A stretch of 64,000 nucleotides of DNA, from NCBI GenBank assembly GCA_024138015.1, contig JAMXBB010000009.1, positions 13,594,561 through 13,658,560 of the forward strand, read 5' to 3'. The notes under the pieces are model-generated. The model worked only from the letters and a program-made list of their open reading frames with translations, made no database searches and was not told the DNA's origin. How positions within the stretch are numbered: the first letter of the stretch is position 1; the number at the start of each line of letters is the position of its first letter. The position numbers were made by a program, and so were the translations under genes. Source of the DNA: Lumnitzera littorea (lineage: Eukaryota > Streptophyta > Magnoliopsida > Myrtales > Combretaceae). Below are positions 35,130 to 47,138 of this stretch, piece by piece.

Positions 35130-38071
35130 AAACTTGGGTGGCAGTTCAAATCGGCCCTGAATCACTGGTTTATTGGTTGCGGCCACGTTGAATTGTGATC
35201 GGCCTATGAGCCGGCGGTTTAGGGTCAGTTCATGTAGCCTGGCGGTTGAATTGTTTTTTCTTTTTTTCTTTTTTTTTTTTTATCTCCCAAGCCTTTACAT
35301 AATTTTTTTTCCTTTTAGCCTTGCCAATCCTTCAACCGTTTTTTTTTTCTTTAATCTATCCATAAAGTATACATTAAAAACGGAAAGAAAATAAAATATA
35401 AAAAAGTTTATTACAGTATGAATACCTAATTTCCTAATTTGATCGAGTAAGGTGAAGTGGTTGGAGGGAAAATATTTTTATAGTATTTTACAGTCTCTTG
35501 AAAGGTGCTTGCATATTCACTAATCGAAATCAGACCGCCGTAGTTCGGTTTAGATTTTTAGAAAAATTTTAATTCGTTGATCAATTTTACATTTTTAGAA
35601 AAGTATCTAAGTGAATGTGACTATCTAAGTTAAATTTTTTAAAGGAAAATAATTTTAATCGGTCATAATTTCGAAAAACCTAATACTATATTAGCACTTT
35701 TGGGGAAACCATGCCATTTAAGTTTTTTGAACAATTAGGAAAAAAAATTTTTTTACGTGATAAAACTTTTTCGTAAAGGATGAAAAGAAAACTTACTATG
35801 TATCCTATTGAGGTAACTGTTTATGTTCGTGAGTAAAAGTGGAACTCGCGGGTGAGCTTAAGCTTTTATCAGATCAGTTTCAGTCATTGAAGTAATCATC
35901 CTTCTTGCTTAATGTCCCGCACGGTTCTTATCATCTACAGGTCACTTTGTACCAATCTTTTGTGCGAGCATTTGCCTCAACACTAACAACAGATAAGCAG
36001 GCTCGGCGTTCGTCGACGATCAGGCATGCTGTACTAAACGCTTGCTCAACGACGACCATTGAAGCCTTAGCAGTGAGTATTTTACGGGCGATGCAAGATA
36101 GCAGTAAGTAGTCCCTTCTATGCCTTTGCCACCACTCTAAAATATCGGAGTCCTTGATGGAGATATTCTCAAAAAACTTGAAATTTGTATTAGTGTAGTG
36201 TTATATTTTAGACATTAGACCATGAGAACGTTACCTCTTCAATTTTGCGCTAGTAACTGCTCACCTATAAATGAGTAATGCCACTCCTTAGTGGTTGGTA
36301 AAGGCTTGGTAGGTGGCGAAGGAGAGACTGGTGACTGGCTACCGTACTAACTTTGGTAGTAGTTGAGCATCTCTTTTATATCGATTGTCGCAGCTGTCGC
36401 TTTTTGTTGTGCTTCCAAGTTGTACACATTTTGAGAATCCGTTAAATCTTGAATGTAACCATAATAAGTTTTTAAATACATTAATAATAATTCTGCTTTA
36501 CAACAAGGGTCTAGAATAGTTGCGACAAGATAAATACAAAGAATTTCTTTATAATAAGCTAACTACTTTAATGTCATATCATATACGCATGTGTGCAGGT
36601 TTGGGTCCCCATGAGCCTGAAGTAGCACGCCAATTATATTGACGGTTAACATAACAAATAAGTAAACACTGGGCTTGTAAACTTACGACAATGTTTTAGT
36701 AACATCATGAAAAACTTTCAAAACTTTTAGTAACTGGATACAAATATCCTAGTTACTGGGGAAAATATCAACTCCCTACATGTTGTACATTACGAAGTCA
36801 TAAAGTAGTTTACTGTAAAGAACTATGCTATACAATAACTTATAAGTCGAGTTCCAACGGTGTTGCACATCTATCTTAAACTTTCGAGGCCTCTTCTCGT
36901 ACTCCATGCAGAAGTTCCTCTACTTTTTGTAAAAGAGACGGCATGTTTGTTATTGACTTGACAATATTCTTGATTGAAGCTATACTATTGTGCAAAGCTG
37001 TAGTGCCATCTTTGATACATAAGTTAAGAATATGACATGGACAACGTATGTGGAAAAAAATCCCCCCCAATGCTGGTTGACAGTAATTTTGCAAATCAAA
37101 TATTGATGTAATATTAGCAGTTGCATTATCAAAACCAATAGAAAAAATTTTCCTCACTAATCCATATTCATTTAGAATTTCTCTGATAATTTTATAAATG
37201 TTTTACGTCGTGTGTTGATCGTTAAATGCACTTGAAGCCAATAGTTGTTTATTAAGTTACCAATTATCATCCACCCGGTGAATAGTAACACCCATATAAG
37301 AATTACTACGAGAATGATCCATTTATATGTCTACACATATGGACACTTGTGTATTGAGGGAAGTAAACTTACCAGTGAGCTTTCTATTACCTTTGCAATA
37401 GAGCTCTTGCATAGCTCAGGTTATCATTCTGCAGTTAAGCTGTCCCGAGTTGGGGTTGAATGTGTCTCGCTCGTATCGACTCTACCACTCTGATGCATCC
37501 GTATTGAATGAGAGATGCATGTTTGTTAAGTACTGTGTTAGGTTATATTTATGCCTCTCTTCATCATACCTCATTAGCATTTGATTGAATGAACCACTGT
37601 CTCGGGCAATCTATTGTTGCGTTCTATCTATTCCCACCTCCTTGGGATGCTTCGACCTTAAGTGCTTGTTAAAGGTACCATATCCCTTTCCCATTTTGTG
37701 TGAGTAACTCGCGCTGTAGTAGTTGCAGAATGCCTTTGAGTTTCTCCTTTCATTTGTACCTTTACGGAAATGAGTAGTAAAAATATTAGACTTATTGGAT
37801 TTAGGGGGCTTACTTGAGTCAGATGGTCTCAAATTGCTGGGCTCATATTGAAGGTAAAATGGTTGAAGTTAGGGAGATTTAATTAGTTTGTAGAGTAAAT
37901 ATTGTTGCTAGATTTGAAGCTGTTATTTATAAGAACTAATGAATGTGTGAAAGCGTTGTTTGAATTTTGAAATTTCAAATTTTAAATGGTTCGACGTCAC
38001 AAATTTTAAATTTTGAACTGTAAATTTAATAAGGGACAAGGGATAGAAGACAAGGCGGGATAAGGGTCTTG
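35130..38071 (-). mobile_element. hAT (Ac/RICESLEEPER-like) DNA transposon remnant
   Basis: A decayed transposase gene (35920-37832) is followed on the 3' side by GC-richer sequence around 35140-35240 (GATCGGCCTATGAGCCGGC and similar), which looks like a hAT subterminal region. The right part runs into the assembly gap at 38072. A second GC-rich patch at 43020-43210 may be its other end, displaced by the pararetroviral insertion. Exact ends and the 8-bp duplication were not found. Confidence 0.6.
35920..37832 (-). pseudogene. hAT transposase with BED zinc finger (decayed)
   Basis: 37832-37611 (N-terminus) is a BED-type finger: FTTHFRKGT, then FCNYYSASYSHKMGKGYGT and KHLRSKHPKE. The second Cys is Tyr (FCNYY), so the finger is broken. 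37157-36876 is the catalytic-core region, with SIGFDNATAN (normally DNA.AN) and CPCHILNLCIKDG (normally C.AHILNL.V.DG). At about 36110-35940, the hAT C-terminal dimerisation domain is readable: KILTAKASMVVVEQAFSTA and IVDERRACLS (normally S.ASE..FS..G.......R..L). Regions between are full of stops. The whole belongs to the Ac/RICESLEEPER branch; some genes of this branch are domesticated, but this one cannot encode a protein. Confidence 0.88.
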
Positions 38072-38453
38072 NNNNNNNNNNNNNNNNNNNNNNNNNNNNN
38101 NNNNNNNNNNNNNNNNNNNNNNNNNNNNNNNNNNNNNNNNNNNNNNNNNNNNNNNNNNNNNNNNNNNNNNNNNNNNNNNNNNNNNNNNNNNNNNNNNNNN
38201 NNNNNNNNNNNNNNNNNNNNNNNNNNNNNNNNNNNNNNNNNNNNNNNNNNNNNNNNNNNNNNNNNNNNNNNNNNNNNNNNNNNNNNNNNNNNNNNNNNNN
38301 NNNNNNNNNNNNNNNNNNNNNNNNNNNNNNNNNNNNNNNNNNNNNNNNNNNNNNNNNNNNNNNNNNNNNNNNNNNNNNNNNNNNNNNNNNNNNNNNNNNN
38401 NNNNNNNNNNNNNNNNNNNNNNNNNNNNNNNNNNNNNNNNNNNNNNNNNNNNN
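38072..38453. other. Assembly gap (382 N)
   Basis: Run of N. ORFs that cross it are artefacts. The right edge is GGGGTGGGGTGGCATG. Confidence 1.
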
Positions 38454-38736
38454 GGGGTGGGGTGGCATGTAGTGTGGGGGGTGTAGTCATTATGATCGGC
38501 CAATATATATATATAATAAAATAATTATTGTTAAGTTGATATTCAATTCTTTTAAATTTAATATCATTTTTTAAATACATCAAATGATTTTCCTTGCTTT
38601 GTATTAAATAATTTAATTCATCGTTCTTTAATTGGTTTATATATTTGGTTTATGGTTTTGTGATGAATTTGAATACAATTTCTCCTTTTAGATATTATGT
38701 CTTAATTCTGTCTTTATCCACAAAAAATGGTTGGAT

Positions 38737-39087
38737 TTAATTTATGAATGGTATTCCTAGAATAACATTTTTATTTAAATTTTTCACAAGCATAAAAAAT
38801 GTTTTATAAGAAGCATTGTCTTTTAATACTTTAACATTGGATAATTTATATTTGATGCATAATTTGTTACCTAATGCAGAACTTAGAGATTGGCTAGTTT
38901 TTTCAAAATATTTTGTTGGGATTAAGCCTTCTCTAATGCAATTTAAATCTACACCAGTATCAAATAAAGTAGGATTTTGCAAAACAAATTCATTATTAAT
39001 TTTGATTGAGATATTAATCAACCATTTTCTTGTTGTTATTTGTACAAGATGCGTCAAATAATCATCGTTCCTAATTGTTGGTAACAT
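38737..39087 (-). pseudogene. Caulimovirid aspartic protease (relic)
   Basis: A 116-codon open stretch. The active-site region reads FDTGVDLNCI (family norm D-T-G-A-[DS]), so the catalytic Asp is present but Ala is replaced by Val. The downstream EGLIPTKYFEKT and the NVILGIPFI end are the conserved features of caulimovirid proteases. The RT that should follow is missing. Confidence 0.85.
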
Positions 39088-39232
39088 TTCTGGATTTTCT
39101 TCATTTGAAGTTTCAGAATTATTTTCTAGTTTAATTCAAGAAATTCTTTTCGGAATTTTATTTACATTAATTTTAATTCTTTTATTTCTTGTTTTTAGAT
39201 ATTGATTTCGTTTTGCAGGTCACTAATTGTTA

Positions 39233-39640
39233 TTAATTTTTTATGTGTTCTTTTATCTCTTTCAAGGATTTCATTAAGGTTATATGGTAATTTGGCGTAA
39301 GAATTGTATAGGTTTTAAAATTTTTAATATATTCAAACTTTTCGTTATCATTAGTCATTTGATCAATTCTTTTAAGAATTTCTTCTTCTTCTTTTGTTAA
39401 CACATTAATTTCATCCTTTTCTTCAACTAATGAGGATGAAGTGGAGTCCATGTTATTGAGTTGGAATTTATCGTCACAATCATTTTCTGATGAAGAGGAT
39501 TTATTTTCACAAAATATTTGTAAGATATTTTCCATTATTTGTTCATCTAAATTTAATTCATTAAGTTTATTATTTATTTTACAAAAATTTGCTGTATGAC
39601 CAATTTTTTTACATTTATAATACCTTAGCTGTTTATATGA
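39233..39640 (-). pseudogene. Zinc knuckle and linker of pararetroviral coat protein (relic)
   Basis: At about 39625-39590 the minus strand reads YYKCKKIGHTANFC, a CX2CX4HX4C knuckle whose first Cys has become Tyr. 39535-39233 is an acidic, Ser/Asp-rich stretch followed by a Glu/Lys-rich helix, the usual spacer between coat protein and protease. Stops separate it from both. Confidence 0.75.
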
Positions 39641-39865
39641 TTTTCTTTTATATTTTTTATTTTTAAGTTTCTTTTCACTTTCTGGTTTTTCATAGGATTT
39701 TCTCCTAAAATTCCTTCAAGGTTTTTTATGTGAACATTAGGGACAACTTGAAGAAGTATAAGAAGATTTCTTATTATTTTTCAATTTTTTATTGACAAAA
39801 GAAGGGTCATATTGAGTATAGAAATCACCAAGGCTTTAGCGTTTTAAGCGCTGTTCATTCTTTAA

Positions 39866-40558
39866 TTATTTTTGTAATCTTATTGTATTACACAAATTGG
39901 TTTCAATTTTATTAACATATGATGCTAATTCCCCATATGACAAATTATCATAAGGGATTTCACCATTGTTTTCTTCTCTGAGTAATTTTTTAACTTGTTC
40001 ACTTATTAATTTTAGTAAACCAACTAAAAATTTTTCTTTCCAGAAAGGTTGATTGCAATCATTTCTGAGAAAAACTCTTTGAACGAAAATATCTTTATAT
40101 TGTCTAAATTCTCCTAGAGATTTACACTTTATATTAGATAATAGATCTAAAGTTTTATCCCTAATATGCAAGGGGTCTCCTATGAAATGTTGACTTATTG
40201 AAAATATCAAAGTATTCGTCATATCTTGGATTTGTTCATTATTATCATCTAATATTCTCCTATTATTTTCATCAATTTTGCATGAAGTGAGGATATTAAT
40301 TCTTTGTTCATCAGTGAGATAGTTATCCTATTATCCTTTTAATTGTTCAGTAAAACCAGAAATTAAAAGGAGTGCTACTTGGTAATCAGTAACATTTGGA
40401 ACAGTTTTATTAGTATTTGAGAACATTATCATTTGGTTAAGGTCATTGAGAATTTTCTGTTCTGAGTATTCATCTATATTCCATTCATATGTAGATCCTA
40501 TAGAATTCTTATTTTGGTAATTATCATTTTTTTCTTCAATTAGTATATCAAGAGGCAT
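39866..40558 (-). pseudogene. Caulimovirid coat protein core (relic)
   Basis: Two open pieces, 40558-40331 and 40222-39866. The second carries the conserved core: LSNIKCKSLGEFRQYKDIF, then FWKEKFLVGL and the helix with YDNLSYGELASYVNK (family pattern L..L.C..L..FR.Y...F; FW.E.F..GLP). Stops between the pieces and a missing LP turn show decay. Confidence 0.82.
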
Positions 40559-40591
40559 TACTCTCTAGTAATACAACTTTTATGGTTCTTT

Positions 40592-41676
40592 TCAATTAAT
40601 TTTATTAATTTCATCATTTGATTCATTAATACTTAAATCTTTTAAAGAAATATTGGACATTGTTTCATTCATTGATTCAGTATCTGTTTCGTCTAAAACA
40701 TTAATTTTTTTTGAAAGTGTATCATCAATGACAATACCCTTCCTAATTAGAGTTGGAGTATCCATATTTAGGAAATTTATTGGTTTTGAAGAGGAAATTT
40801 CTTCTTTTATTGCTTTATTTTTTAGTATTCTTTTCCTATCTTTTAAGGCTTTTAAAAATTCATTATTGGGATTTTTGAGCTTTTCAAAAGGTTTAAATAA
40901 ATGTGTATTTTTGTTAATTTGATTATTTGAGGATTTTTTGCTTATCTTATTAATTTCAATATTAATTGTATCTTCCATTCTATTCAGTTGTTCTCCTATT
41001 GTATGTAAATGCTGGTTAGTATAATTATTTTGATTTATTATTTTCTTTAATTCTAAACCTTTTTCATTTGTTGCATTTTTAAAAGGAGTAAGAGCTATTT
41101 CTGTATATTTCTGTATTTTTGTGAACAATTTTTATATTACTTAGTGGTGAATGATTTGATTTTATTATCTATCCATCACTTAGTTTCCACTTGAAACATT
41201 CATTAATTATATTAATTTCTTTAGCTTTCAGATAATATTCTTCAAGCTATTCGAAGAAATATATCTGAACTCCAATTTCATTCATGAAATTATAATATTC
41301 ATCTTTTATTTTCATTTTAATTTTACTAGATGTTTCAAAACACCGTTTTCTAAATTTGTTCATTTTTAAGTGAATTGAATTCTTTATTTAAAAGTATCCT
41401 ATCTGGTTCGAATGGTTTTTCTATAACATTGAGCTTTAGATCGCCTATTTCTGATAATGAAGGTTTTCCATGTTTTGACTCATTTGGTTGATAAACTGGT
41501 TGGGTTATACCAGACCTATTGTGAACAATTCTTGAAAGGGATAGGTTATCATGAATATTTGATTGTCTATCTAGCTGGTCATTGGATCGAGGAGGAAATG
41601 GTGTATAAATTATTTGTGGAGGATTTGGAAGGTCTACTGATCTATATGAGGAAGATGACATTAATTTGATTTCCAA
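40592..41676 (-). pseudogene. Linker region of pararetroviral polyprotein (relic)
   Basis: Two open pieces, 41676-41350 (108 codons, Pro/Ser/Asn-rich, low complexity) and 41128-40592 (178 codons, with a probable coiled coil around QHLHTIGEQLNRMEDTIN and then a Lys- and Asp/Glu-rich tail). Such poorly conserved stretches lie between movement and coat protein in caulimovirids. I assign them from position; similarity alone would not identify them. Confidence 0.6.
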
Positions 41677-41679
41677 GGG

Positions 41680-42541
41680 CCTATTTAGTTGATTAAAAGA
41701 TCTTCTATTGAATTGGATGGTGACTTTACGTATTGAATCACATTTGAGGGTTTAGTATTGTATATTAGTTTTTTAGGAAGTGGGTTTTCTACTTCCTAAT
41801 GTTCAAGTAAATTAACCTGGGAACATTTAATCATTTTTAGGATAGATACATTGGCTTTGGTTAAATCTATTTGAATAAGGAGAGTTTGCTCTCTCTTATC
41901 TATTTTATATACTTTAGAACCAAAAGCAGTTTTCATTAATTTGAAATATATTATATATATTACAACCATTGGTATTGATCCTTTTATCATTCAATAATTA
42001 TAGGTTTTAATCTGGAGGATTAATGAACTTATTATTGTCTTATCTCTAAGAGCAAGAGTAATGTTGGGATGACATTCAAATTATATTGGTCCACTACTAA
42101 GACTAGTTTCAATAGTAGCATGAATTGATATTTCATATATTAGTTCTCTAGCATCTCTAAGAACCATGAAGACAGAGGTATCTAGACCTAGTTTAGTAAA
42201 AGGTTTTGCTCCTACTTAAACTAAACCTAAATGCATATGATTCAAATCACTTGCATATTTTTTTTTATTGAATCTGAATTCAAAAGTTTTATTGTTGTTA
42301 AGCCATTAGAAATAGGAATATTTTTTTCTTCGGTGGCTATAACATAATCATTTTTTCCAAAAATTTTTCATTTGGTTATTTGGTATATTTGATCATAAGA
42401 GGTTTTTGGTATTTTCCATTTATCTATTATTTTATCAAAATCTTTTATATATATTTCATCCATATTATTTAACATAGATTCTTCTAACTGCTCAGTAGAA
42501 GCAAAGCTAGAAGAGGATATAGATTTTCTAAGTAAATTCAT
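41680..42541 (-). pseudogene. Caulimovirid movement protein (relic)
   Basis: A start codon lies at 42539-42541. Conserved movement-protein segments are readable in broken frames, including KNDYVIATEEK, ISNGLTTIKLL and RDARELIYEISIHATIETS. At least two stops and one or more shifts split it, one in the first 60 codons and others around 42240 and 41996. The open piece 41990-41796 is its C-terminal part. Confidence 0.8.
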
Positions 42542-42811
42542 ATTTCCAAAAGAGACTAATTTACCTTAATCTTATAATTCTAATTCACAAGATTAAATTA
42601 AATCTAATATTATGATTTCCAATTTATGACCCTTTTGTTATCCTAAACAAAATCAGGATATACATTAGACCTCAGTAGGCTTACCATGATATAAAGATTT
42701 TCTACAAAGGATTCGTCTCTAGTGATTAGAAAATATAAGATTTAGATCGTTACAAAGATAATCGTCTCACTAAGAAAATATAAGCTTATTTAGACTACTT
42801 ATATACTCTCT

Positions 42812-42828
42812 CCTTGGCTCTGATACCA
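42812..42828 (-). other. Primer-binding site of pararetrovirus (initiator Met tRNA)
   Basis: On the minus strand this reads TGGTATCAGAGCCAAGG. The first 14 bases are complementary to the 3' end of plant initiator Met tRNA, which primes minus-strand DNA synthesis in Caulimoviridae and conventionally marks the genome origin. It lies about 270 bp upstream of the movement-protein start. Confidence 0.9.
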
Positions 42829-43019
42829 AGGTTTACACCCAGGAGATACTATGCTTAATAATAAAGTTGAATATATTATATTTTATTATATAAGAGAACT
42901 AATTATTATCTAAAATATATATCTGCTAAATAAAACCTATCTCCAAGTAAAGAATAGGCCTAAATTATATAAAATTTGATATTTATATAATGCTTAATAA
43001 TTAATTCTCTTATATATAT

Positions 43020-43210
43020 TAAAAAACTTCAGCGATCCTTGAATCATCGGGTCGGACGGTTTTACCTATGCAAACTACTTAGGTCCTAAAAGCTAAATGG
43101 TTCGGCCTGGCTACTACTCGATCAGGCTTGTTCAAGGCCCAAACTGGCTAACCTAGGCTGGTTCACAGTTTGGAACCGGTCCTTACCTAGGTCTAGGTAG
43201 ACCTAGACTA
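43020..43210. other. GC-richer patch, possible hAT subterminal sequence
   Basis: Abrupt change from AT-rich sequence to GGGTCGGACGG, GGTTCGGCCTGG and GGAACCGGTCC-like words, resembling hAT subterminal regions and the patch at 35140-35240. No inverted repeat pair was confirmed. Confidence 0.3.
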
Positions 43211-45400
43211 AGGTGTCATTGTTTCACAAAAAACGTTTTAGACTATTTCAAATTTTAGTATAAGTAAAGCTATAAAATTATAAAATATTATCAAAATAAA
43301 CTTAAGATGTTGGAATTATTTGTGGCCTATATTAGCAAATGATGGTGAAAGGAGAAGCTAGTAAATAATGATACATGATAATGGCTAGTCATTATGGAAA
43401 ATGCCAATGAAAATTTGGAAAAATGTTTTAGTTTTGAAAAAGAAGAAATCATGTTCTTTATCTCCCATTATCATTTTCAGTAGCTATTAACTACTAGCAT
43501 TAGTAGTGGGCCACTATCATAACCTTCCATCATCACTGACTACTAAAAGCAACTACAATTAATATAATATTTGGTGATAGTAAAGCTTTGATTATGACAA
43601 AAGTAGAAAAAATTAGGTAAAAAATTTTCATGAAGCAAGCATGCCCCAAACATAGGTTGGAATTCAAGTAATTCAAGCCTACACCTCATCCCCACTAAAA
43701 AGCAATAAACTAAGGCATTTATCCTTGTTGTGCATACTTGGAGGAGCCGGCCTAACAAGGAATTTTAAAGGTGAGTTGCAATCTCTTCATAAAGTTACAA
43801 TATCACCAAATTAGCCCATGAAAATTATGCATATAGTGACAATGTCCCATATCTTAGCTCTGCCAAATTTACCACTTAATAGTAATAGAGTTAGTTGAGA
43901 ACCCTCCTTAAGCTTTTCGTCAAGGCATTTCTTTCTACGAAATTTCGAATGCTCTTAGGCTATCCTTCCTAACAAGTTTAAACCAGTTTCTCCTTCCATC
44001 GTTAAAAATTGCAAATTCAGCTCATTGTAAATTGAGCACTACCATTACTCTACAAAATGATGTATCTTAGCTTTCCTTAATGGGCATTTTTACTTGGACT
44101 CGGACCTCTTCTTCTTGCTTCGTGGACTAATTTCCTCTTAAACTTCAAACTCAAACAGAGGTAATCTCGATTCTCTTTAATATTGTTAACAGTGGCATTC
44201 ACTTTGTTCAATTTCATTGTGCTTGAGATACCCACTAGATCATTATACATTATCGTATTGTCATAAACACCTTTCCCCTTAATGGAATTTCAATTTCAAG
44301 CAATTGAACAGATGTACAGCCAGCTTGCATCATTGCCCTAGTTTAATAACACCGACAAAACATTAAAAGAAGGACATTTACAGAATTCGCTTCACATAAG
44401 GTGGCAACTCGTGTTAGAAAGTTGACCTGTGTTGATTTCAAAAATTTTTTTTAGACATCACAAGAAATTAATTTGTTTCACAATCATGCAAGAGTCGCAT
44501 GATTTTCAGTTTTCTGTTTGTATCTCTAGCTGTGCTTCAAATCGTGTCATTTGTTTGTGTTGGAATGCGCCACCACTTATTCACATCATATATGAAACTC
44601 AACTAAGAGACTGAAACTTCTCGTTTCTCAACAACCAAAGCTTCATATGTACACTTCTCATCGTCTACTCTCTCGCTTTTTCTCTCATCAATAAACATGA
44701 TCAACCAAATGAATCAAAACCAACACAAAATGAAACACTAAAATAACAAGAAATTCCGGTAATATTACCGAGCGTTGCAGATACTGATAAAATGGCCTCG
44801 CAACATTCGCAGAAATGTATTCTCCATAGCGTTTGAGTATTCGATACTGCTTCCCTGCTCCACAGTAACTAACACGATAAATAGCCAATTGCAAAAGAAA
44901 AACTTCGTCTTCTTTCAGCTCTTTTAGTCAGTTTAAAGTTGATAGACTCACCAGAAGCAATGGAAGAGAAAACATGCGAAGAAGAAGAAGAAGAGGAGGA
45001 GGAAGAGCAGCTGAAGATGGAATTATTTCAATTTTGCTTGGAAAATTCTCTTAGACAATTAAACCAAAATGCAAACACTCTAGAAAAAAAAAAAAAAAAT
45101 TAAAACCCCGATTGACTAAAATAATAAAGAAAAGGCAAAACCTGTTGAAGTTAACTATAGGATTGACAATTTCGCACATTGTTGACTTCGATATGACACC
45201 GCTTTGTTTGGAAAATTAAAAAAATAAAAAAACCAATACGATAAATACACTGAGTCAAACTCATTGGATCTATTTATAAACAAGTTTGGGCATACATCAA
45301 CCACCTAAACCCGTTTATAAATTTATCAATCCATTTAAGATTGGGTTTATTAAAATTTTACCAAAGTCTCCTTGCTAAATTCTAAGATAGGTATCTTTGA
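43211..45400. other. No gene confirmed; (GAA)n tract at 44977-45006
   Basis: No family recognised. 44688-44894 (minus) with a GT donor-like end and 44960-45090 (plus, Glu-rich) look faintly exon-like but match nothing I know. A (GAA)n tract occupies 44977-45006. Confidence 0.4.
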
Positions 45401-47100
45401 TCGATAATTTGGTGTATTTCTTTTTTACCTTCATTCCGACAATTATGGTCGATTGACGACCAAAATTTGGCCTAGCCTTGAAAGTCCATAGATGATCAAA
45501 GAGGCTTAGAAAAGACGGCACAAGCCCAATGCTTGAAGAAAAATACCCCAAACGACTAGGAAGTTACTCTACTCTCGAGTACCTTACTCTAGTAAAGACC
45601 CCATACTTAGTGGGAGCTCCAAGGTTATAATGTATTTAATGGGATGGGACAACTTATTGACTGAACAGGCCTATTATTGAGCCATAATGTCAAGCCCTTG
45701 CCTTGCTTGATGGCAACCTATTAAGCCCTAGTCTAGTCATCTAACCTAGATTCGAGTCCAATATCCCTTAACTATAAATTGTAGCATCAAGGTATTTGAA
45801 GGACATAAGGTGATTTATACGTTGACTCTATCAATCTTACCGAGTTGGTCTTTATCATTTATAGTCAACTATTTATTTAAGCATTACAGTAGTCATATTG
45901 AAGAAAACTTCGATGCCCATTGAAATGGATTTTACTATTTTGAAGGACCGGAGAAGCTCAACAATGAACTAAATGAAAAATCATCAATAACATTTGACAC
46001 CCACCGTGTAAGTGGAGTGTCGAAACCACTTCCTACCTTAAAATGACTATTTAATGGTTGGAAATACCTGTAAAGTAGATGGGTGATCCTTCCCCTACCA
46101 CCAGAAACTTAAACCAACAGACCAAAGGTACTCCCTCTAATAGAACCATCAATGAACCTAGCTCTACCTATGTTAATATGTTAAGACAATAACGAATGCC
46201 TCGATTGAGGTTGAGTAGCTACTTAAGGGCTTGACACTCTCAAAAGAGGTCAACCTCAAGCTCCTGTTACCTAAGCTAAGTAAGAAGTTGTCTACAACTC
46301 TACCCATTTACCTAAGGATAATGCTCAACGATGCCTTAGGTAATGAACAACCCTTAGCCTTAGGCAATAAGGCAAAACCGTCTATAAAAAATCAAGCTTA
46401 ACACTTTAAAGCCTACTCATATAAAGTAATGACTATCAACCTAAAGAACTTCTACTAAGTTATTAAGCAACTTACTGAGCATTGGGAATCCTATAAGAGC
46501 AAACCTTAGGAACCGTCCTCCCTAGGTTGGTCACCCTTCATTCAAGAGATATTAAAGGAGTCCTTAGCTCTACGAATTCCTATTATGGGACAATTGATCT
46601 GGCTTTACTTATATATTTTTGCTCTCACATGGACCTGTAAAGTTGTAGTGAAGCGATAATGTGCAAAACTTTCTCAAACACCTTCAAAAGGCTACCTTAA
46701 CATGGTATAACCACCTAAAACCAACCTTAATCTCCTTGTTCAACTTAGTGGTTGGCCTATTCCATTAGCATTTTGTATTCAGCAAAACTCTCGCCAAGGA
46801 CAGCATAAGTCTTAACAACATCAAATAGGGGCCTAATGGGTCCATCCGACATTATATCCACCACTTTACAATGGTTCAAATAGAAATCCTAATTGCATTT
46901 CATTGAATGTAGCCCTATACGACCATGCTATGTTACTTAAGTTTGTTAGAAAGTGGCCAACACCATGAAGGAGTTCCAGGAGAAGGCTGTCTCTTATATC
47001 ATCATGGAAGACAACCTTAAGGCTTGAACCTCCTTGAATTGTAAAATGGCTAGTTTATTTTCTCTAGTCTCAAAAGGATGATAATGACCATTTTGCACTT
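45400..47100 (+). mobile_element. Second Tat-type gypsy remnant (LTR end and gag)
   Basis: TTTGACACCCACCGTGTAAG at about 45990 is a decayed form of the TTTGGCGCCCACCGTGGGG stretch that follows Tat LTRs, so the sequence to its left (perhaps from 45400) is probably LTR. From about 46640, broken frames read gag: CKTFSNTFK, WYNHLKPTLISLFNLVV, NGSIRHYIHHFTMVQIEI, and TMKEFQEKAVSYIIMED. There is no pol. It is cut off by the copia LTR at 47139. Confidence 0.72.
46640..47040 (+). pseudogene. Tat gag fragment (decayed)
   Basis: Matches the Tat gag pattern C.AF...L.G.A..W...L.P.SI..F..L...F, then ES.RDYI.RF..E. Frames change at least three times, and no open stretch exceeds 60 codons. Confidence 0.7.
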
Positions 47101-47138
47101 CTTTCTCAAAATATCTACTAAGTATTTTAACGTCTACT

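Larger units (their letters stand above)
38580..43020 (-). mobile_element. Endogenous pararetrovirus (Caulimoviridae), 5' half, decayed
   Basis: Read on the minus strand, the order is a non-coding region (43020-42830), an initiator-Met tRNA primer site (42812-42828), movement protein (42541 to about 41680), a variable/coiled-coil region, coat protein with zinc knuckle (40558 to about 39590) and aspartic protease (39087-38737). Readable sequence fades near 38580 before any RT, close to the assembly gap. This gene order with a tRNA-Met primer site is that of caulimovirids. The style (very AT-rich, protease region with EGLIPTKYFEKT) is close to endogenous petuvirus/florendovirus types, but genus is not settled. 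Frames are broken between and within domains, so it is a genomic fossil. Confidence 0.88.

Noticed and set aside
37923..38583. Long frames through the N run (also 62572-63266)
   Set aside because: Unknown bases cannot carry an ORF call; they are artefacts of the gaps.
44688..44894. Exon-like frame on the minus strand ending at a GT donor-like site, with a Glu-rich frame at 44960-45090
   Set aside because: No homology recognised and no further exons found; kept only as part of the unannotated stretch.
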